The notes: generated from the letters alone by a model not told the origin. A stretch of DNA of 45,233 bases from HKST-UBA85 sp035654775 (GCA_035654775.1 DASRWB010000012.1:1-45233), one strand, 5' to 3'. Shown: positions 24,253 to 32,236, counted from the stretch's first letter. Translations and numbers: made by a program.

Positions 24253-24279
24253 CTTGTTAAATGCTTTGTTGGATTCAGT

Positions 24280-25005
24280 CTAGTTGGAAAGTTCTTTTTT
24301 CAAGGTATAGATATAAGACCATATATCTACTACGCTGTTTCTGAATGTACTTCTGAGCTCATCCGTTTTCTTTTTGCCATGAATATTTTCATACACTTTC
24401 CAGATACCATCAACCTCTTTATCCAGGTCTGCAAATTTTGAAAAAGGATTGCTTACAAAATAATCGGCACTGTGCCTGTCGCCGCCCATGGAAGCATACC
24501 AAATGCCGGGTCTTTCATCGTTACTTTGTTTTAAGGCGTCTCGAATGGCATTAACTGTATTTCTAAAAGCTGTATAATTCTGTACTTCAAAGAAAGTTAC
24601 CCATACTAAACCTGTATCTTCAGGCATACTGGAGCTCCAATCAGGAATAGATCGTGAGACGTTGTATTTTGTTGACTCAATATGTGGCATAATTAAGTTC
24701 AAAACTATATTTCTACAGTTTTTACCGGCAGTATCAGCACTTTCGTCATCAAATTCAGCCCAATTAGCCATTGCACTTGTTAGTACATACACATTGCCTT
24801 CGCCTTGCATTCTATGCCATACATTCCATTGGTTTTCCCCTTCGTTTTCGGTGTAACATTCTTTCCAGGCCTTTACGCCTTGAACAAAGGCATCGTTATG
24901 ACCTTGTTTAACTGTAATTTCTGACATACTTAGTATGTAGCTGTCATTTTCTTGTGCCAGAATTGTAAAAGGTAACAATAATAGCAAATACATTAATTTT
25001 TTCAT
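24280..25005 (-). CDS. Exported duplicated alpha/beta-barrel-like protein, hypothetical
   Basis: A 241-residue protein with a signal peptide (about 1-17, ending ILAQ). Two halves show a similar alternation of strands and helices: SYILSMSEITVKQGHNDAFVQGVKAWKECY, then VWHRMQGEGNVYVLTSAMANWAEFD; and later LVWVTFFEVQNYTAFRNTVNAIRDAL, then IWYASMGGDRHSADYFVSNPFSKFAD. This is the pattern of a duplicated dimeric alpha/beta-barrel (ABM/NIPSNAP-like) unit. I do not recognise the family by name. The protein at 28013-28765 has the same architecture, so the two are probable paralogues bracketing the cluster. Confidence 0.75.
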   Translation of the reverse strand: MKKLMYLLLLLPFTILAQENDSYILSMSEITVKQGHNDAFVQGVKAWKECYTENEGENQWNVWHRMQGEGNVYVLTSAMANWAEFDDESADTAGKNCRNIVLNLIMPHIESTKYNVSRSIPDWSSSMPEDTGLVWVTFFEVQNYTAFRNTVNAIRDALKQSNDERPGIWYASMGGDRHSADYFVSNPFSKFADLDKEVDGIWKVYENIHGKKKTDELRSTFRNSVVDIWSYIYTLKKELSN

Positions 25006-25045
25006 GTTGGTTAATTTAAATTGATTAATAACGAGTATAATTTAT

Positions 25046-25058
25046 CTTGATGATCAAG
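25046..25058. promoter_or_regulatory. Palindrome CTTGATGATCAAG downstream of a predicted start site
   Basis: Six-base arms around a central G. It spans about +5 to +17 of the transcript predicted from the minus-strand promoter at 25067-25095, a position suited to a repressor. Regulator unknown. Confidence 0.35.
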
Positions 25059-25066
25059 AGTAAATT

Positions 25067-25095
25067 CAAAATTAAAATCAATTCAGGGCTGCCAA
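25067..25095 (-). promoter_or_regulatory. Promoter of the 24280-25005 gene
   Basis: On the minus strand TTG (25095-25093), an 18-base spacer and TAATTTTG (25074-25067), both halves of the Bacteroidota promoter. It gives a leader of about 58 bases. Confidence 0.5.
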
Positions 25096-25323
25096 ATAGG
25101 CAATAAGCATAGCGATTTTGGGTGTCTGAATTTGGCTATTATCTTTATGGGAGAGGTTTAAAAGTACAAAAAATAATATTAACTATACTCTCCGCTTGAA
25201 TTCTAAATAAAGGATAATATGTGCAAATCTGTTTTTTTTCTTAATTTAGGTTTGTTGTTGTGAAATTCAATATCAACTTTTCTAAGGGAATGTTGGGTAA
25301 TGAACAGTAATTTATGCTACGAT

Positions 25324-26187
25324 TTACTGTTGACCCAAGCCAATGTATTGCTGAAAACCGGTTATTTTTTGGTTTTCAACGGACCATTCATGAACCACTA
25401 AAGTTGTATAGGTTTCTCCGGTTTTTTTGCTTTTACCCTTGTAATTTAGTGAGGCCAAAACTTTGTTTTCACCTAATCCGGCTAATTTGATATTCTCTAA
25501 GATAAAAGATTCATTATCTTGACCAATTCTCCCGAAAACACCATTTAAAACCGCTTCCGGACTCGTGTAAGGATTTCCGTCTGAATAGGAACTGCAGGTA
25601 GATTCATTCCAAAGAATGTTATCGTCCATCATGGCCAAAACGGCATCGATGTTGCCTTCACTAAAATGGGCATAAAGCTGGTTTACAAGTGCTGCATTTT
25701 CAGGGTTAGGTGCCAGACCTAACTGTTGCATAAACACCATATTGTCCATAAAATCCTGCTCTTGCAAGATTTTTCCGTCTTTCATAACAATTAAAGTAGC
25801 TCCTTCAATAGTTATAGTTTTTCCTGTAGCCGGTATACCAAAGAAATCACCTGTGTGTTTTCCCGTGAAATGCCAGTGTTTTACAATATTTTCGTTTTGT
25901 CCAAAAATGTTTTTGATGGTAAATTCTCTATCTGAAAATCCGGTTAGAAAATGTTGATAATAGGCTTTAAAGGCTTCAATGCCCACAATATTTTCCGGGC
26001 TTGAAATCCCTGTTACATTTTCGTCAAAATACTTAGCGTTAATTTTATCAATTTCACCTTTATTAATGACATCGTCCCAAACTTGGCTATACATTTTAAT
26101 ATCTTTATCTACCATGCCTTTTTGTGAACAAGAGGCAAGAATACTTGCTAAAATGAATGTTGTTAAAAGAATTGAATAGTTTTTCAT
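25324..26187 (-). CDS. Lipoprotein with two NTF2/SnoaL-like domains
   Basis: A 287-residue lipoprotein (lipobox LASC, Cys 20). Residues about 30-155 match the ester-cyclase type of SnoaL-like domain (GIEAFKAYYQHFLTGFSDREFTIKNIFGQNENIVKHWHFTGKHTGDFFGIPATGKTI). Residues about 160-287 form a second NTF2-like domain (LVNQLYAHFSEGNIDAVLAMMDDNILWNE). Such cone-shaped domains bind or isomerise small hydrophobic molecules; SnoaL itself is a polyketide cyclase. The actual ligand is unknown. It stands in the accessory cluster near a second NTF2-like lipoprotein (27485-28000) and an alcohol dehydrogenase. Confidence 0.85.
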   Translation of the reverse strand: MKNYSILLTTFILASILASCSQKGMVDKDIKMYSQVWDDVINKGEIDKINAKYFDENVTGISSPENIVGIEAFKAYYQHFLTGFSDREFTIKNIFGQNENIVKHWHFTGKHTGDFFGIPATGKTITIEGATLIVMKDGKILQEQDFMDNMVFMQQLGLAPNPENAALVNQLYAHFSEGNIDAVLAMMDDNILWNESTCSSYSDGNPYTSPEAVLNGVFGRIGQDNESFILENIKLAGLGENKVLASLNYKGKSKKTGETYTTLVVHEWSVENQKITGFQQYIGLGQQ

Positions 26188-26234
26188 TTTGTTGTTTTAG
26201 ATTATAGAGGTTACTGTTTTTTTAAGTACTTATA

Positions 26235-26265
26235 CAAATTACAAACTCTCGTTTTTTTAGGTCAA
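26235..26265 (-). promoter_or_regulatory. Possible promoter of the double-NTF2 lipoprotein gene
   Basis: Minus strand TTG (26265-26263), a 21-base spacer, then TAATTTG (26241-26235), one base short of TAnnTTTG. It lies about 48 bases upstream of the ATG at 26187. Confidence 0.35.
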
Positions 26266-26340
26266 CCAGCACTTTTCCGATAAGCTTGTTTAAAGGGTGT
26301 TTTTTTATTTATAGTTAATCTTCAAGGGTTAATTTTGACC

Positions 26341-27345
26341 TTAATTTTTCAATACGATTCGATAACGGACTTTTCCTGATTCTAAATGAGCTATGGCTTC
26401 ATTCACTTTTGCCATAGGAAATTCTTCGGTAATGGGGTAAATGTTATGACGCACACAAAATTCCAGCATGGTTCGGGTGAGTGCCGGACTTCCAAGCGGA
26501 CTTCCTGTCACTGATTTTTGTCCGGTGAGCAATGTAAAGGCCGGAATGGCCAAAGGTTCTAGAACAGCACCCACATTGTGAAATTTACCTTTGGGTGCCA
26601 AGGCTACCAAATAGGAATTCCAGTCCAAGGTGACGTTGGTAGTATTCAGAATAAAATTTAAGGTACCGGCGATTTTTTCAAGTTCCTCAGGATTTGTAGA
26701 ATCCACCACTTGAGTCGCTCCCATAGCTAAAATGGAATCCTTTTTACTTGGGTTGGAGCTAAAAGCAATCACTTCACAGCCCCATTTATTGAGGAATTTG
26801 AGTGCCATATGTCCCAGACCTCCAATTCCGATGACGCCCACTTTGTCAGTAGCTTTTACACCTGCAATGAGAATAGGATTAAAAACCGTGATTCCACCGC
26901 AAAGCAACGGACCAGCTTTATCCAAGTTGATGCCTTCGGGCAACGGAATGGCCCAGGACCAATGACTTCTCACATAATCTGCAAAGCCTCCATGACGACC
27001 GCCAATGGTGAACTCTGCAGAAGCACAAAGGTGATGAGAGCCGTCCATACACTCATGACAGGACATGCAGGAGCCGGAAAACCATCCCACACCCACTTGA
27101 TCACCCACTTTTATGTTTTTAACTGCGTTGCCTGTGGCAACCACTTCACCGATGACTTCATGACCGGGAACAATGGGATAGGTGGTCATGCCCCAGTCGT
27201 TGTTCATCATACTGAGGTCTGAATGGCAAATACCGCAATTGAGGACTTTAACATCTACTTGTTCCGGTCCAAGTGCTCCCATCTCATAAGAGAAGGCTTC
27301 TAATTTTTCGTGAGGGCCTTTGGCTGCATATGCTGCTACTTTCAT
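26341..27345 (-). CDS. Zinc-dependent NADP alcohol dehydrogenase (CAD/YahK-like)
   Basis: A 334-residue medium-chain dehydrogenase/reductase. Catalytic zinc ligands C37 (NCGICHSD) and H62-E63 (GHEVIG) and the four structural-zinc cysteines C93, C96, C99 and C107 are present. The Rossmann loop is GIGGLGHMAL, and the FSSNPSKK stretch after beta-2 favours NADP(H). The motifs resemble cinnamyl-alcohol/aldehyde reductases such as YahK, which reduce a broad range of aldehydes. It is the only cytosolic enzyme within a cluster of exported proteins, which suggests a role in handling an aldehyde or alcohol product. A long inverted repeat lies just upstream (27390-27477). Confidence 0.93.
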   Translation of the reverse strand: MKVAAYAAKGPHEKLEAFSYEMGALGPEQVDVKVLNCGICHSDLSMMNNDWGMTTYPIVPGHEVIGEVVATGNAVKNIKVGDQVGVGWFSGSCMSCHECMDGSHHLCASAEFTIGGRHGGFADYVRSHWSWAIPLPEGINLDKAGPLLCGGITVFNPILIAGVKATDKVGVIGIGGLGHMALKFLNKWGCEVIAFSSNPSKKDSILAMGATQVVDSTNPEELEKIAGTLNFILNTTNVTLDWNSYLVALAPKGKFHNVGAVLEPLAIPAFTLLTGQKSVTGSPLGSPALTRTMLEFCVRHNIYPITEEFPMAKVNEAIAHLESGKVRYRIVLKN

Positions 27346-27389
27346 AATTAGTAAGTTTTACAGTTAGTTGTTGAGATTTTTTATTTGTA

Positions 27390-27477
27390 AACAGACGTAT
27401 TGGTAATAGCGTTAGGTTAACTTTTATAAATAAAAACTGATGATTGGCGAGTTGCTATTACCAATTTTTTGTCTGTT
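27390..27477. repeat. Interrupted inverted repeat upstream of the alcohol dehydrogenase gene
   Basis: Outer arms AACAGAC (27390-27396) and GTCTGTT (27471-27477), inner arms ATTGGTAATAGC (27399-27410) and GCTATTACCAAT (27454-27465). All are perfect complements and enclose 43 bases. It fills most of the gap between the NTF2-like lipoprotein stop and the ADH start. It may be a two-site operator, a folded leader, or a remnant of a small mobile repeat; no target duplication is seen. Confidence 0.7.
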
Positions 27478-27484
27478 CGTTTTT

Positions 27485-28000
27485 TTAGGGTGTTACATCG
27501 TCTTCGGTTTCAGAGTTTGTGTCGGTGGCATTTTGCAGTGCTTGCAGGTCTGAAACAATTTCAGAGTTATTCCAATATCCATATTCTTCTACAATTTTTC
27601 CATCAATAAAGCGTGCCGTGCTATGAAATGGAACGGTGTACACTTTGTTTGTAGATTTCATGGTGCCTTTCCATAAACCCCAAAAGTTGACCCAGGTTTC
27701 TCCTTCGTCGGTTACGACCATTTCATATTCTTCATTTTCTACTACCCATGTAAATATTTCAGCATCTTCTTTGTTTATTTTAATGGCTTCAGAAACGGAT
27801 TTTGCTTTCTCTTTGGGTACGTTATTAGCCACTATTGCGGTGTCTGCATAATGTGTGGCCAAGCTTTCCCAATTCATGGTTTTGTAATCATTGATTGATT
27901 TTTTGAACGTTTCAATCTCTGGTGATTGTTGTGTGTAACGTATTTCTTGTTTACAAGCCATAATGCTAAGGGCAAGTAAAAGTATATATAGTGTTTTCAT
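27485..28000 (-). CDS. NTF2-like lipoprotein
   Basis: A 171-residue lipoprotein (lipobox IMAC, Cys 16). Residues about 28-150 fit a single SnoaL/NTF2-like domain: FKKSINDYKTMNWESLATHYADTAIVANN, then TWVNFWGLWKGTMKSTNKVYTVPFHSTARFIDGKIVEEYGYWNNSE. The function is unknown. It starts 12 bases after the barrel-like protein gene (28013-28765) on the same strand and is almost certainly co-transcribed with it. The acidic tail (ETEDDVTP) is disordered-looking. Confidence 0.85.
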   Translation of the reverse strand: MKTLYILLLALSIMACKQEIRYTQQSPEIETFKKSINDYKTMNWESLATHYADTAIVANNVPKEKAKSVSEAIKINKEDAEIFTWVVENEEYEMVVTDEGETWVNFWGLWKGTMKSTNKVYTVPFHSTARFIDGKIVEEYGYWNNSEIVSDLQALQNATDTNSETEDDVTP

Positions 28001-28012
28001 ATTTGTTTTTTG

Positions 28013-28765
28013 TTAGTTTGGATTATAAGATAATTCCGGTTGCATTTCTCCTTCTACATACTCAATCTTTGTGATATATTGTGAGAGTTCATTCCATAAT
28101 TTCTCTGCTTCTTCGCCCATAAGTTTTCGATTTGCTTCGGATTGCTTTGCGTACTCCAATTGATTTTCTGCGGCACTCACTACCATTACATAGGATTCCG
28201 GATTTCCAAAACCACTAAAGTAAAATCGGTAATAGGATTTGGATTGTTTTTGAGTGTAGAGATCTTTAAATTTTTTGGCTACTTCCCTTAGCTTTTCTCC
28301 GTCACGTGCTTTGTAATACATGACTAAAATTTTTCTGTAGTTTTTGCCAGCAAGTGCTGCGTTGGCTTCCTCGGGCAAGTAGGATAGATTACCACTTAAA
28401 TGAATCATGTAATCATTGTGGTCGTCGTAGTGTTTATCAAATTCTTCAAAAAGTTCGGCAAATTTTTCATTTCCCATTTCTTCACGTGTATTGGGAAGAA
28501 AAGGTTTACTCATGTCTTCCCATCCGTTCATGGGAGCTATGGTAAATACTCTGTTGTCATAGGTCCATAGTATGTTCCATGAGTCTTCTTCTTTGTTCTC
28601 TTTGGCCATATCGGCCAGTTTTTTAGCCAGCACTCCATAAGCCTCGCTGCTTGATGGGTACACATGATCTACATGAATTCTGTAATGCTGGTTCTGAGCT
28701 GTACTAAGTGTAGTACTAATGAAAAGCACTATAAGTACTTTAAAAATGTTGATTGTTGTTTTCAT
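28013..28765 (-). CDS. Exported duplicated alpha/beta-barrel-like protein, hypothetical
   Basis: A 250-residue protein with a signal peptide (about 1-23, ending STAQ). It has the same layout as the protein at 24280-25005: strand-helix-strand units HYRIHVDHVYPSSSEAYGVLAKKLADMAKE with the WNILWTYDNRVFTIAPMNGWEDM half, then RKILVMYYKARDGEKLREVAKKFKDLY with YYRFYFSGFGNPESYVMVVSAAE. This suggests two fused ABM-like barrel units. Family and ligand are not recognised. It is the first gene of the minus-strand cluster, divergent from the propeller sensor kinase. Confidence 0.75.
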   Translation of the reverse strand: MKTTINIFKVLIVLFISTTLSTAQNQHYRIHVDHVYPSSSEAYGVLAKKLADMAKENKEEDSWNILWTYDNRVFTIAPMNGWEDMSKPFLPNTREEMGNEKFAELFEEFDKHYDDHNDYMIHLSGNLSYLPEEANAALAGKNYRKILVMYYKARDGEKLREVAKKFKDLYTQKQSKSYYRFYFSGFGNPESYVMVVSAAENQLEYAKQSEANRKLMGEEAEKLWNELSQYITKIEYVEGEMQPELSYNPN

Positions 28766-29044
28766 AATGTTGATTTTGGTTAATAGCGGGTTTTAATATT
28801 TTTAGTGAAAGAAGCACAAAAAGAAGCTTGTTTTTTATCCATAAAAACTCCGGAAAAGGAAGTTCTGAAGAATAGAAACGTAGACTTATCAGCTCTTTGA
28901 ATATATTGTCAATACAGGTAATAATTTTAAGGCTGCAGCAATAAAGCTTATGAAAATACATCATGACTAACTTTAGTTGAGGTTACTTTTTTTCAGATGT
29001 AGGGCTTTTCAAAGGTTGAAAGGTAGGCTTTATACTATTTTTAG

Positions 29045-29067
29045 TCAATCACATATTCATGTGGTTT
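29045..29067 (+). promoter_or_regulatory. Dyad operator upstream of the propeller kinase
   Basis: Core CACATATTCATGTG (29050-29063): perfect 5-base arms around 4 bases. The surrounding 22 bases recur, inverted and with one mismatch, at 32165-32186 upstream of the response regulator gene. The centre is about 41 bases before the predicted transcription start, the class II activator position, and the promoter lacks a -33 TTG. It is probably a binding site for the response regulator at 32237. Confidence 0.6.
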
Positions 29068-29085
29068 TCAGGCGATTTCTTTTTG

Positions 29086-29093
29086 TATCTTTG
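29086..29093 (+). promoter_or_regulatory. -7 promoter box for the propeller kinase gene
   Basis: TATCTTTG, an exact TAnnTTTG match, giving a start near 29097 and a leader of about 32 bases to the TTG start codon. No -33 TTG, so activation by a bound regulator is plausible. Confidence 0.55.
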
Positions 29094-29128
29094 GTAAATA
29101 CATCAACTAACCATCTAATCAGCACATT

Positions 29129-32100
29129 TTGAAACCTTTTAAAGAAGTCGTAATTGTATTGATTCTGTTGTACTTTGCCACGGATAGGGTCTTTGGGCAA
29201 AGTCCGTCACAAATTGATGTATTGACTACCGAACAAGGTCTACCTTTTAGAGAAGTAAAATCAATAGCTCAAGATGCCAATGGATTGATGTGGTTTGGAA
29301 CATCACAAGGCATTATTCGCTATGATGGATATCAATTTAAAAGTTATAATAGCGATAAAAGTAATCCGTATTATATTGAAGAAGAGCTAATTACCGGAGA
29401 ATTTGTCTTTGACAGCACTAAACAAAACTTGTGGTTTATGGCTAATGATCGGTTGTTTTCACTTGAATTGGCTACAGATAAGGTAGTAGAATACAGTGTG
29501 AATAACAATATAAAAGGCAAAGTATTACGCTTGTTAAAAACCACCGATAACACCATTTGGGTTGTAACGGATGATTATTGGTTAACCCAAAATGGCCATT
29601 CCAAGCAGTATCTTCAAAAATATGTAAACGGAAGATTTGAGGTCATTGCATCCATCTCTAGGAAAGATAGAGGGTTTAGTCAACTAATAACAGATGCTCA
29701 AGGGCATATTTGGTGGAGTACTCCCAGCGGTACATATCAGTACAATTCACAAGGAAACCTACTTGAGACCTATATTTTAGACAGTTACAACTGGTTTGGA
29801 GTGCAAATGCATTTCACACTCTCTTTTTTTGACAGCGAGAACACACATTATTACTTTCCACATGAAAAGGGCGGAATACATATTTTAAACAAAGAACAAC
29901 AAACCAGTCAACGATTGTTCGCCAGTCAAACCGAATTTTTTTACGCAAAAGAAGACAACCAACATCATATATGGTTTGCAGGTGGACAAGCTCTTTACAG
30001 AATGAATCCCCAAGGAAAATTTATAGACTATACACAGCAATTGCAGCAGCATTTTGACTATTCAAGAATTAATGATTTATTTGTCGATGCTAATGATTTA
30101 TTGTGGGTTGCCACAGACAATGGATTGTTTAAAATTCGATTGGGTGAGCACTTGTTTTCTACGCTGTTTAAATCAGAAACTGCAGGTTGGGGAAATTCCA
30201 TGCGCGGTTTTTTTGAGGATGCACAAGGTACAGTTTATGGCTTGTGTGAAAGTTCAAACAAAATAGTTTACAAAACCCGTTCAGGAATTATAGACACACT
30301 TCGGTTAAATCCAACGCGCTACAACCATTCAGAACTTCAATACGCCGCCAATTTTTTTGCTTTGGATGAAACTAAAGAACACGTGTTTACGGCTGCTATA
30401 GACCTGCTGAAAATAAACCTAAAAACAGGAAAGGTTAAAAGTTATAAACAGTTTAAGCCTAACCTAAAGGTATATGGACCTAATCCATTACTGAAATTAC
30501 GTGACGGCCGCTTGCTGTTCGGGTATACATTTTCCAGATTAACCCTATTTGACCCAAAGACAGAAACCAGTAAAACAATTTTTAATGAAGATGATGACTT
30601 TCCGGAAATAACCGATATGCGATATTTTAAAGAAAGCCATCAGGACAATCAAGTTTGGATTGGAACACAAAATGACGGTCTGTTTAAAATTTCCACAGAA
30701 GGCACTTTCATTAAAACGTATCAAACCGGCCTTGACTCAGGAATAACCAAAAACTACATATTGGTTCTGGAAGAAAATGAAGACGGCAGTTTATGGGTAG
30801 GCACCTACGGTGGTGGACTCAATTACATTTCTGCCGATGGACAAACGGTAAAAAACTATACAACGGCTCATGGATTGCCAAACAATACCATAGTGGGTAT
30901 TTTACCTGATGAAAAAAATAATTTATGGATTAGCACTTATAATGGGTTATCCTATTTTGATGTAAAAAATCAAAGTTTTCAAAACTTTTACACCGAAGAC
31001 GGCTTGTCTCATAATGAATTCAATTACGCTTCTTTTTTTAAAGGCAGTAACGGGAAGTACTATTTTGGCGGAATGAATGGAGTGACTTTTTTTGAAGCCA
31101 ATAAAGTATTGACAAAAACAACATCGCCGGCTTTAAAATTTTTAAGCGTATCCGGATATAACAACAAACTAAAAAACAGTTTCAGCGTAGATTTAAACCA
31201 AACCCCAATGGATGTTATTACGGTCTCGCCTTACGACCAATATTTCCAGGTGAATTGGACCATGCCCAATTATTTTAAAAATCAAAAAAACACCTACTTT
31301 ACCAAACTGGAAGGGTATGATGAAAAGTGGTTTTTTCAAGGCAATTCTGCTTCTATTCGTTACAACCAGTTGCCGCCCGGAGAATATACACTAAAGGTGA
31401 AAGGTACAGACTCCAGAGGAAATGCGAGTTCTTCTATATTAGCTATACCTGTGCAGGTAAAACAAATTTTTTATAAAAAATGGTGGTTTATTGGTCTGTT
31501 GATTATTTTATCTCTGGCTTTAGTTTACGCTTTTTTTCAATACCGGTTAAATCACGCGCTGGCCATAGAACGATTGCGAACCAAAATATCCAGCGATTTG
31601 CATGACGATGTAGGCTCAATGCTTACCGGTCTAGCCATGCAAACCGAAATGCTGGAAATGCAAACCAACAACACCATAGACAAAACCAAACTTCACCAAC
31701 TCACCACCATAAGCAGAAATACCATTTCACACATGAGAGATTTGGTATGGAGTATTGACAGCAGAAAAGACACCTTGGCCGATTTGCTGGAGCGCATGCA
31801 GGAATTAGCAGAAGAACTGCTTTTACCCGCGAACATAACCTATACCTTTTCTACCGACGACTCCAACCTTCAAAAAAAAGTAAATATAAACTGCAGACGA
31901 AATATATTCCTTATTTACAAAGAAGCACTCACCAATATAATAAAACATTCTAACGCCAAAAACGTTAAAGTACATATCGCCAATACGCATAACGGATGTG
32001 TTTTTAGAATAAAAGACGATGGTAGCTTTACAATAGTGCAAAACAGTACAGGCATGGGATTAGCCAATATGGAAATGAGAGCCAAAAGCATAAATGCCAG

Positions 32101-32161
32101 GTTAGAATTTAATACTAAAAACGGATTTGGAATTACCTTGCATTTGCCGCATAGTATCTAA
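29129..32161 (+). CDS. Two-component sensor histidine kinase with periplasmic propeller (NarL/HisKA_3 type)
   Basis: A 1010-residue sensor. A signal peptide (1-23) leads into a periplasmic part with many two-component-regulator propeller repeats (MWFGTSQGIIRYDG, LWVATDNGLFKI, VWIGTQNDGLFKI, LWVGTYGGGLNYI, LWISTYNGLSYF), then a Y_Y_Y-type beta-sandwich (YEGYDEKW to PPGEYTLKVKGTD region, about 690-775). One TM segment (about 785-806) is followed by a HisKA_3 domain with phospho-acceptor H825 (SSDLHDDVGSMLT) and a HATPase domain (NIFLIYKEALTNIIKHS; GMGLANMEMRA). The start is TTG: no in-frame ATG lies upstream of the signal peptide. It has no fused receiver or HTH; the partner is the NarL-type regulator 76 bases downstream. 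Confidence 0.93.
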   Translation: MKPFKEVVIVLILLYFATDRVFGQSPSQIDVLTTEQGLPFREVKSIAQDANGLMWFGTSQGIIRYDGYQFKSYNSDKSNPYYIEEELITGEFVFDSTKQNLWFMANDRLFSLELATDKVVEYSVNNNIKGKVLRLLKTTDNTIWVVTDDYWLTQNGHSKQYLQKYVNGRFEVIASISRKDRGFSQLITDAQGHIWWSTPSGTYQYNSQGNLLETYILDSYNWFGVQMHFTLSFFDSENTHYYFPHEKGGIHILNKEQQTSQRLFASQTEFFYAKEDNQHHIWFAGGQALYRMNPQGKFIDYTQQLQQHFDYSRINDLFVDANDLLWVATDNGLFKIRLGEHLFSTLFKSETAGWGNSMRGFFEDAQGTVYGLCESSNKIVYKTRSGIIDTLRLNPTRYNHSELQYAANFFALDETKEHVFTAAIDLLKINLKTGKVKSYKQFKPNLKVYGPNPLLKLRDGRLLFGYTFSRLTLFDPKTETSKTIFNEDDDFPEITDMRYFKESHQDNQVWIGTQNDGLFKISTEGTFIKTYQTGLDSGITKNYILVLEENEDGSLWVGTYGGGLNYISADGQTVKNYTTAHGLPNNTIVGILPDEKNNLWISTYNGLSYFDVKNQSFQNFYTEDGLSHNEFNYASFFKGSNGKYYFGGMNGVTFFEANKVLTKTTSPALKFLSVSGYNNKLKNSFSVDLNQTPMDVITVSPYDQYFQVNWTMPNYFKNQKNTYFTKLEGYDEKWFFQGNSASIRYNQLPPGEYTLKVKGTDSRGNASSSILAIPVQVKQIFYKKWWFIGLLIILSLALVYAFFQYRLNHALAIERLRTKISSDLHDDVGSMLTGLAMQTEMLEMQTNNTIDKTKLHQLTTISRNTISHMRDLVWSIDSRKDTLADLLERMQELAEELLLPANITYTFSTDDSNLQKKVNINCRRNIFLIYKEALTNIIKHSNAKNVKVHIANTHNGCVFRIKDDGSFTIVQNSTGMGLANMEMRAKSINARLEFNTKNGFGITLHLPHSI

Positions 32162-32164
32162 AAT

Positions 32165-32186
32165 AAACCACATGAATATGCGATTG
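32165..32186 (-). promoter_or_regulatory. Dyad operator upstream of the response regulator gene
   Basis: Inverted copy of the 29045-29067 element (21 of 22 bases identical). The core on the plus strand is CACATGAATATGCG (32169-32182). Its centre lies about 32 bases before a TATCTTTT box at 32207-32214, close to the 30-base spacing at the kinase promoter. This suggests that the same regulator controls both genes. Confidence 0.6.
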
Positions 32187-32206
32187 AAAACCGTAAAAAT
32201 TGTAAC

Positions 32207-32214
32207 TATCTTTT
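32207..32214 (+). promoter_or_regulatory. Possible -7 box for the response regulator gene
   Basis: TATCTTTT followed by TG: a near match to TAnnTTTG, 23 bases before the TTG start at 32237. It would let the regulator be transcribed apart from the kinase. Confidence 0.35.
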
Positions 32215-32236
32215 TGTCTTTTAAAAAGTATAAATT

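Larger units (their letters stand above)
25006..25323. other. 318-base intergenic region with promoter and palindrome
   Basis: It lies between the NTF2-like lipoprotein gene and the barrel-like protein gene, both on the minus strand. The half next to 25005 holds a promoter (25067-25095) and a palindrome (25046-25058). The rest, 25100-25323, is AT-rich with no ORF, RNA or terminator that I can support. Confidence 0.5.
28766..29128. other. 363-base divergent intergenic region
   Basis: It lies between the barrel-like protein gene (minus) and the propeller kinase gene (plus). It holds the kinase promoter box (29086-29093), the dyad operator (29045-29067) and a weak dyad CTTTTCAA-AGG-TTGAAAGG (29005-29023). 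I found no TAnnTTTG box for the minus-strand gene and no ORF of note. Confidence 0.5.

Noticed and set aside
27390..27477. Plain intrinsic terminator of the NTF2-like lipoprotein gene
   Set aside because: The 43-base loop and the lack of a T tract right after the stem make this a poor terminator; reported as an inverted repeat instead.
29045..32186. Invertible DNA segment bounded by the 22-base inverted repeats
   Set aside because: No recombinase is nearby and inversion would separate the kinase from its promoter. The dyad symmetry and matching promoter distances fit an operator better.
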